DNA from: Hofstenia miamia | Lineage: Eukaryota; Xenacoelomorpha; Acoela | Assembly (NCBI GenBank): GCA_004352715.1 | Contig: SCFE01000003.1 | Location: 529,793-593,792, forward strand | Direction of reading: 5' to 3' | Length of the DNA: 64,000 nt | In this document: piece by piece, positions 57,738 to 64,000 of the stretch | Layout of the letters: the number at the start of each line of letters is the position of its first letter | How positions within the stretch are numbered: the stretch's first letter is position 1 | Made by a program: the position numbers and the translations under genes | Notes under the pieces: generated by a model | The model's input: the letters and a program-made list of their open reading frames with translations, nothing else | What the model was told of the DNA's origin: nothing | The model's database searches: none

Positions 57738-59028
57738 TAGTTGGCAGCAAAAAAAATGAGACTGAACACCTATTTTTTCACGCTTTGTGGAAACGTATTG
57801 AGACGTTTTAGAGGAAACCTATAAAAATAAAAGACAACGAGAATTTTGTGAACTTTAAAATGGTCAAACAAAAACGTTAATTAATTAAACTGGTACTTCG
57901 TAATTATTTCAAAACATTTACCAAACAAATTGTTTCGCTTTGCAAAGTTTCTACTTGATTTCTTCGGAATGGAAACGTTGGAACAGCTTGAAAACGCCTT
58001 TGCGACATCGCAAATTTCTCGATCAACTTATTTTCGAAAGCTGAAAAAAATTCGACAAGGAGAATCTCTCAAAAGAAGAAAAGGAAGTGGACGCCCTCGA
58101 AAAATTATTGGAAAATTCATTCAGAAAACAGTCGCAATTGCTCTCAAAAATCCCTATATTTCTGGGAAAAAAATTGCAAACCGACTTCAAACTGAAGCCG
58201 ACATCTCTGTGCATGAAACCACAGTTCAGAGAACACTGAAAAAAAGTGGAGTTACAAAAATTGGCAGAAAAAATCGACTTCTGATTACAAAAGAACATCA
58301 AGAAAAAAGATTAAATTTCGTGAAAGATTGGAAAGAGTACACTTTTGAAGATGTTTGGATAACTGATGAGTGCGTATTTCAACTGCACAGAAACAAAGTA
58401 CAAGTGTTGTCGTCCAAGAAATGTCCAAGACCAACAAAAGCGGTTCCAAAGTTCGACCAAAAAATTATGGTTTGGGGAGCACTTTCCTATCGTGGGTTTT
58501 ATTTGAAAATTTTAGACGGAAAAGCCACAATCGACAGTCAAAGATATTGCCAAATTATAGCTGAATTTATGCCTTATGCTGATGCTTTATATGATGATGG
58601 ATGGATACTCCAACAGGACGGAGCAACCCCGCACACGTCAGCAAAGACAAAAAATTGGTTTTCTGAAAATAATATCCAGTTTTTGCAATGGCCACCAAGT
58701 TCTGCTGATCTTTCTCCAATCGAAAACGTGTGGCAGATATTGAAAAATGACGTTGAGAAGAAAAATCCGAAAAATATATCCGATTTAAAAGAAAAAATCC
58801 AAGAAAGTCAACACATTTTGACATCTGAAATGAAGTCCAATTTAATGAAATCAGTTTCAGTTCGTTTGAATGAAGTTATTTCTACAGGAGGAAAACAAAT
58901 TAGACTTTGATGCTTTTTACTTATAGTCCTTTAATGTATCTTTAAAATCTTACCCTTCTTGAGTTGTTACGTTCAGCAGTTCAAAAGTAATATGCCTTTT
59001 TTCTAGTCTCATTTTTTGCAGCCAACTA
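57738..59028 (+). mobile_element. Tc1-like DNA transposon, apparently complete
   Basis: The inverted repeats are TAGTTGGCAGCAAAAAAAAT on the left and, reverse-complemented from the right, TAGTTGGCTGCAAAAAATGA. They continue through TGAGACT for about 27 bp. TA at 57736-57737 and 59029-59030 is the target duplication. Length is about 1.29 kb, normal for Tc1/mariner. The near-identical ends and open transposase point to recent insertion into intron 24, in the same direction as the host gene. Confidence 0.92.
57969..58910 (+). CDS. Tc1-like transposase, intact (DD34E)
   Basis: This protein cuts and pastes its own element in the nucleus by recognising the terminal inverted repeats. It has 313 residues from the first ATG; the frame is open a little further upstream but without ATG. 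An N-terminal helix-turn-helix region lies at about residues 4-90, with an AT-hook-like GRPRK at 41-45. The catalytic acids are D133 (WITDECVF), D217 (ILQQDGATPHTS) and E252 (SPIENVW). Second Asp and Glu are separated by 34 residues, the Tc1 arrangement. There are no stops or frameshifts, and the length is normal for the family. The gene sits centrally between the inverted repeats, so it may still be active; expression is not shown. Confidence 0.93.
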   Translation: METLEQLENAFATSQISRSTYFRKLKKIRQGESLKRRKGSGRPRKIIGKFIQKTVAIALKNPYISGKKIANRLQTEADISVHETTVQRTLKKSGVTKIGRKNRLLITKEHQEKRLNFVKDWKEYTFEDVWITDECVFQLHRNKVQVLSSKKCPRPTKAVPKFDQKIMVWGALSYRGFYLKILDGKATIDSQRYCQIIAEFMPYADALYDDGWILQQDGATPHTSAKTKNWFSENNIQFLQWPPSSADLSPIENVWQILKNDVEKKNPKNISDLKEKIQESQHILTSEMKSNLMKSVSVRLNEVISTGGKQIRL

Positions 59029-59379
59029 TATATTGTAAAAATTATATTTCAATATAATGCCATAATGTTTTTTATTCTTATAGTGCCTTTAAGAGTGCAA
59101 TATAGAATTTACTTGAGTTGCTGAGAAATTATTTTGCGTGTTCCAAATTGAATTTAGCCTAAGCTCATCTGATAATTTCTTTGTAAATATAATAAATACA
59201 ATTGCTCTTCACAAACTTTCCCGCATAAACATGGACTCCTATAATGTAGAAATCACGCTATGTTTTGTTGTGATTTATTAATATCACTATTTTTTATTTC
59301 TTGAATGCTATTCTGCAATATATTGTATAAAGCATATTATTAAAAGACCCTGCTTAGAATTACTACAACCCTCTTTTAG

Positions 59380-59612
59380 ATACAAGTGTCTTGCTATTAA
59401 ATGCAAGTGATGCAGATTATTTCAATTACTCAAACTTGCAAGGTCCATATTTTGATATTCCAGTTTCAGAAAAAAGTCAATATTTCCAGATTAATCCAGA
59501 GAACGGAATGATTTCTGTCAAAACTCCAATCAAGCGTGATGTTGTCGGCGATTGGCTGATATTCAGCGTTCGAGCAGTCGATAATGGGACAAATTATGAC
59601 AACACAACATTA
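59380..59612 (+). CDS. Exon 25: cadherin EC repeat e (main part)
   Basis: The acceptor is CTTTTAG and the donor is TTA|GTACGC. The exon is 233 nt, phase 1 to 0. It reads T-S-V-L-L-L-N-A-S-D-A-D-Y, F-Q-I-N-P-E-N-G-M-I-S-V-K-T and I-F-S-V-R-A-V-D-N-G, three standard EC signatures in the right order and spacing. Confidence 0.85.
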
Positions 59613-61080
59613 GTACGCATTTTTAACAGCAATTATAAACAATAGATATCTTTAGTTTGATACTCAAAGAGGTCATCGCGTGTAGGGTAAAATTTAAATG
59701 AGGTAATTTCAAATATCTGCTAAATATAAAGAGTAATATTGTGATGATTCTAAGAACGCTAAATTCCTGAACATAGCAAAACACATTTAATGAAATAGCT
59801 TTGTGAAATCTCAATAGAATTTTTTTTCACCAGCAGTAACATGCACAATATAGATTTTGGAAGCTTCAATAACTGTAAACAAGTTTACATAAATATCATT
59901 CTGGATATTTATCACTCAAGTACTGAATCGGTAGTAACCTGCAGAAATAATATTTAACTTAAACTGCCCAGCGTCCATTATGCAGGTAAAGGACAAACCG
60001 TTTTCCACATTTACAAGGAATTTTCTCCAAGCCTTTTGAAAATCGCGGGGCATGGACAGCTATATTGAAGAACATGCCTTAATTCAATGTTAAAAATTTC
60101 TCTTAAACTGTGGCTGAAGTTTTTGAAAAGATTAACGAGTTATTCTTTGAAATTTCGAATTTTTTGAAAAGATTTAATTTCTCTCCATTCTTAATGTTCA
60201 TAAAATTATAAGTCTTGAGACCATGGAAGCAACAAAAATTTTGACTGTTTCTTGATGTGTGTAGTTATTCCAAGCCCATTGAAGTGTGCCGTGCCCAAAG
60301 TTAAGATGTCGTGGGACAGAGTCTAATCAAGATTTAGTGCAAAAAAACTCCTCTATCACATGGTGCTTTCAGATTGAGCATAGCTGTAATAGTTTTTGAG
60401 CTATAAACACTTAAAGATGAATTAAAGCTCCCCGGAGTTTTCGTAATAGTAATACCTCACCTTGTTCAGAAATCAACAGTGAGTACGATGCCCAATTGCT
60501 ACAATATTTTTCCTTAATATATCGTTTTTTTGTATGTTGAAGAAATGGAAAATGTGTGATTTTTATCTTTATAAATTTAAAATATTTGATTTTTTGTAAT
60601 TAACTGTGAATCTAAATTCAACTTGCTTTGACGGCAATTGGTGTCTTTCAAAATATTACTTTAATATTCGATATATTAGGACAGGCACTAGACTCATGTT
60701 TTCTATTTGGTATTTCTTGAAAATTTCGTAGCAATATCTTTATGAAATATATAATGATTGCTGAAATTTTTTTAGCAGGGGTTCACTTAGGACTCTAAAT
60801 GAGACCAGTTAATTCTTTATTTTTGAAAGATTTATATGAAACTTGGTAATATTGATTGGCTTTTCATGAAAAACATATAAATACTATATTCGGAAGTAAA
60901 TCAGGTTGCTATCCATCTTATTCAGCCAACATTGCTTCATATATAAATTCCTTTCAACTTTTTGCACCTGGATAATCCTTCAAAATCGACGCAGACTTAC
61001 ACCAAACCGTCGCGGACTTGTAAAAAAGGACATATTTTTTTGGTTTCTTTGTTCATTCAAAAAACAATTCTCTGTTTTAG
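59613..61080. other. Intron 25 (1.5 kb)
   Basis: AT-rich; nothing recognised. Confidence 0.5.
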
Positions 61081-61240
61081 GTAGCAACTTCGACGGTAGC
61101 AATTCATGTTTTGGATCAGAATGACGTACGTCCGTTTTTAACAGCAAGTTTTCATTCTGCTGAAATTCCCTTTGATGTCTTAGAAGGTTATTTCATTAAG
61201 GTTGAAATAATCGCAGAAGAATCAACCTCTGATCAGCTGA
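61081..61240 (+). CDS. Exon 26: cadherin EC repeat e (end) / f (start)
   Basis: The acceptor is CTGTTTTAG and the donor is CTGA|GTAAGC. The exon is 160 nt, phase 0 to 1. It reads S-T-V-A-I-H-V-L-D-Q-N-D-V-R-P-F, a textbook DxND-x-x-P-F calcium motif, then I-P-F-D-V-L-E-G opening the next EC. Too short an open run to be found by length alone, it is supported by splice phase and motif. Confidence 0.85.
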
Positions 61241-62336
61241 GTAAGCTTTCTATAACTCACATCTATTTTGTTTTACCTTAATATTTTAGCAATATTTTCA
61301 AATAACAAACGACCGTACATTAAATGTATGAGTTTTAGAATTGCATGCCATCTGTATCAGATTAAACATAGTAGCATTTAAATGTCTAGATGCTAAATTT
61401 TCACAAGCATAAGTTATTGGCTTATGTTTATAAAAGTTCTCAATTTCTTCAAAAAGTTTGTTCATTATGTCTCCTCAAATTAGGTGATATTCCTTTAGTT
61501 TTTAATTTCAATAATATAGCATGAATTCAATATGCTTTATTGTACTTCAGTAGTAGCTCCATCCAGCAATTTTTATTTTTAAGTCTGTTTCTGACTGGTA
61601 AATGATTTAATAAAATATAGTATATTGATAGCCACTAAAATAATTCAAGGAATATTCTTAGCCTTCAAAAAACCCCAGTACATTTTCTAACAATAATGCA
61701 AACATATTTGAAACATTCTCAATATGCGTTTGTAAGGATAGAGAATAATGCTGAGCTGGAACTGTTGTATTCTAGTAATTGTCAGCTTTATTAATTACGG
61801 ACTTGAAGCGTTCGCAGTAGAGAACAAGACAAAGTTGGACTACATTGATTGAATACAGAAGAAAGGTTTCCGATTCGAAATCATCCAATCGTTTACATCA
61901 ATACATGATCTGATAAAAGAAAAGGATGAAAAATCATTCTAGAAGATCAAATATAATTCGACATACCCCTTTCGACACATCCTTCCTAATAGAACACAAT
62001 TCGCTGCAGAGAGATTAAGTTAACGTATGCCTTCAACGATTCTGATGAAGAAATATCAAAACCTCAAAAATTTTCTAAAGATATTCCTGAAATATCCGTA
62101 TCTGTACATTTGTAAATTGTATCTCTTGAATGTTATTTTCAGTTGCATAATCATAAAATACATTATTATAATAATAATAATAATAATAATAATTATTATT
62201 ATAATTATTATAATTATTATAATTATTTTAATTATGATTATAATTATAATTATTATTATTAACTTTAACATTTAAATAATGATCGGGAAATTGAATCACT
62301 TGTAGGAGGTCTGCACTATTTAGTTAATATTTATAG
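61241..62336. other. Intron 26 (1.1 kb)
   Basis: It ends with a (TTA/TAA)n-rich tract (62162-62262) about 75 nt before the exon 27 acceptor. Nothing else is recognised. Confidence 0.5.
62162..62262. repeat. (ATT/AAT)n low-complexity tract
   Basis: About 100 nt made almost only of A and T in trinucleotide-like order. The predicted poly-isoleucine frames on both strands are artefacts of this tract. Confidence 0.95.
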
Positions 62337-62508
62337 GCGAGAACAACAATTCGAATATACATTACAAGTTGGTAGAACAGTCAAATTTCTTTACAATCGA
62401 CTCATCAAATGGAAAGATCTTTAAATCAAATGGTAGTCTGAAAGCTTACAAAGAATATGATGTCTTTGTACAAGCCTTTGAACTTAAAAACCCTGAGCAC
62501 GTTAGTGG
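62337..62508 (+). CDS. Exon 27: cadherin EC repeat f (middle)
   Basis: The acceptor is TTTATAG. It reads I-H-Y-K-L-V-E-Q, F-F-T-I-D-S-S-N-G-K-I-F-K and Y-D-V-F-V-Q-A-F-E-L-K, the Y-x-L, F-x-I-D-x-x-x-G-x-I and strand F signatures of an EC repeat. The donor is uncertain: GTATGC after 62508 or GTTAGT after 62500. Confidence 0.75.
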
Positions 62509-63729
62509 GTATGCTTACATCTGCACTACTTTTCATATTAAATATTTTAATGCTAGTTTAGTTTGACTTTAATCTCTTATCAGGACTACTGAAACAAAAC
62601 ACATTGTCGGACTTCTGTCAACATTATGTTGAAATCATATTATTACCTATATAAATCAACACATCTTTTCAAAAACATTTATTTATAAAGAATATATTTT
62701 CTTAAGTAATAGAAATATTTGTTATAATACATAAAAGCATATCAGATAAATTTAGAGTCCACAGATTATTTGTCTTCCAGTTAGAAGATATCAACAGATT
62801 TTCATCAAACATATAAACACCACTTTTAAAGAGATTGTAGATGTGAGGAGCAGAAATCCTATAACTTTTGTAACTATAGGATTCTTGTAACTTTTTCTTA
62901 TATATGTATTGAATAATTGTGTTCTTGCTCCTATAGAATAACAATCATTGACAAGATAAATCACTGTTGAAATATAAAATTATGCATGTTGACAGAGGTC
63001 CTGAAATGGTTGACAAAGAGTTTCAGTTTCTGGCATAACTTGTATAGCTTTTATAGCTAGAGGCCTAAGACGTCGAAAAAATACGTGTGCATTTCAGTAG
63101 ATGCTTCATTAAAATAACAAAAATGTATTTGCTCAGAAAAGCAGTGAAAAGTAAAAATTTGTTTATTATAAGAATTAATTATTTAGCAAATTATATATAT
63201 GTCAAGATGTCACTCAACCATTTGAAAAAATTTATGGCGAGCAAAATTCAAATTATTGAATTTTGTTTTTCCAATTTTTATATTTATATATTTCAGAAAA
63301 TAAGGGTCATATTTTTTAGTTTGTAATTGCATTAGTAAAAAAAATATTTTATTCATTACCTTAATTGATCAGTGGTATGATTATAGTATTTTCATAGAAT
63401 TTGATCAGGATAAGGAGTAACTTGGTATAAATACCCATAAAATTATATAGGTCTTCCACTTAAGTATGATCTTTGTTATAACCAACGTTCTTGACAAAAT
63501 ATTTTTTCAAAGAATAACTGTATAACTTTGATTTTTGGCACTATGGGCAAAATTTGCATTGAAAATTTTCTTAATCTTTCATTGAAAAAATTAGTTCTAA
63601 GCCAACGTCTTTATAAAAAGATCATCTGAAACCCATCTGCTTAAAATATACAAGCTGGCAAAATTTATTAAAAAATTGAATTTAGGATTAAAAGTTTCGT
63701 ATGATCACAAAATATTTGTTTCAGGGTAA
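62509..63729. other. Intron 27 (about 1.2 kb)
   Basis: AT-rich; no exon or transposon was identified between exon 27 and the next plausible acceptor. Confidence 0.45.
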
Positions 63730-63852
63730 ATCACACTAGTAATTTCATTGAATTTGTTGGGAATTTGAATCTGAACTACTCTGAAAATTCGCAGTCCACA
63801 AATACAAAAATGTGTGATTGCACAAAACTTCTTATGCTAAATCGATTTTCTT
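63730..63852 (+). CDS. Candidate exon after GTTTCAG (tentative)
   Basis: A good acceptor (TATTTGTTTCAG) ends near 63725-63729. Joined in phase 2 to exon 27, it reads V-N-H-T-S-N-F-I-E-F-V-G-N-L-N-L-N-Y, then a C-D-C segment, before a stop. No cadherin motif is obvious and the donor is not clear. A second stretch after CCATAG near 63886 gives a Cys-rich run (AKCYEPKLCHSNEFCNECG) that may belong to a following exon. Both are weak. Confidence 0.3.
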
Positions 63853-63978
63853 GATGAATTTTGCTTACTGTGTACATCCATAGAGATGAACTTCAGAATG
63901 CAAAATGCTACGAACCGAAGTTATGCCACAGTAACGAATTTTGTAATGAATGCGGTCTACAAAGTTTTGTCATGGACA

Positions 63979-64000
63979 ATATATATATATATATATATAT
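63979..64000. repeat. (AT)n microsatellite at window end
   Basis: AT run reaching the window edge. Confidence 0.95.

Larger units (their letters stand above)
55897..59379. other. Intron 24 (3.5 kb)
   Basis: It contains a broken Tc1/mariner transposase (56230-57300, minus) and an intact Tc1-like element (57738-59028). The remainder is unremarkable. Confidence 0.6.
1095..62508 (+). other. Large FN3-like/cadherin gene, internal part
   Basis: This entry spans 27 phase-consistent exons of one transcription unit, listed separately below. FN3-like modules come first (exons 1-16), then about six cadherin repeats (exons 17-27). All joins keep frame: exons 1-21 join in phase 1, and later joins use phases 0 and 1. 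No initiator codon, signal peptide, transmembrane segment or stop is visible, so both ends lie outside the window. Both domain families are extracellular, so a secreted or membrane-anchored adhesion protein is inferred. I do not recognise a named orthologue. That this is one gene rather than two is supported by the in-phase joins from exon 15 to 18. Confidence 0.85.

Noticed and set aside
58023-58301. Antisense frame inside the Tc1-like transposase
   Set aside because: Shadow of the intact transposase coding frame.
62056-62271. Isoleucine-rich proteins on both strands
   Set aside because: Products of the (ATT/AAT)n tract, not genes.
1-64000. CRISPR arrays, operons, riboswitches, rRNA or tRNA genes
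   Set aside because: None seen; the window is intron-rich animal DNA and the repeats have transposon or microsatellite structure.

Overview
This is a window of AT-rich animal genomic DNA. It has spliceosomal introns with GT/AG ends, TTTTAG-type acceptors and many transposon remnants, and shows no operons or bacterial signals. The exact organism cannot be read from it. The base composition, large introns and transposon mix (Tc1/mariner, pogo, piggyBac, LINEs) suggest a non-vertebrate metazoan, and nothing more specific is claimed.

Nearly the whole window is one very large plus-strand gene that runs off both ends. I reconstructed 27 internal exons by matching splice sites and phases, plus weaker candidates near the right end. 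Exons 1-16 (1095-44115) are phase 1-1 modules of 252-270 nt. Each encodes one fibronectin type III-like domain of about 84-90 residues that typically opens with A/G-P and ends in Y-T-G. Modules 1-13 share an exact C-x8-C pair and module 14 has C-x9-C; it is absent from module 15 and from the more canonical FN3 module 16. Exons 17-27 (44320-62508) then encode about six cadherin (EC) repeats with recognisable LDxE, A-x-D and DxND-type calcium motifs. The N-terminus, signal peptide, membrane segment and cytoplasmic tail all lie outside the window. The product is probably a large extracellular or membrane-anchored adhesion protein with FN3-like domains followed by cadherin repeats.

The introns hold most of the other content. 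They include a pogo/Tigger relic (5001-6784) and three broken Tc1/mariner transposases (about 11310-11830, 20785-21320 and 56230-57300). There is also one Tc1-like element with an intact transposase, matching inverted repeats and a TA duplication (57738-59028). Two broken piggyBac copies (46759-49472) share the same inactivating lesions. LINE reverse-transcriptase remnants occur at about 15640-16700, 19640-20060, 45950-46560 and 52780-53760. A family of about 1.15-1.5 kb repeats bounded by TGTAG...CTACA, with 4-bp target duplications, is clustered at 12.4-24.7 kb. MITE-like elements and microsatellites are scattered through the rest.

The assembly is imperfect: three of five N-gaps are flanked by near-exact copies of the same sequence, and one cadherin exon contains either a 1-nt indel or an improbable 34-nt intron.
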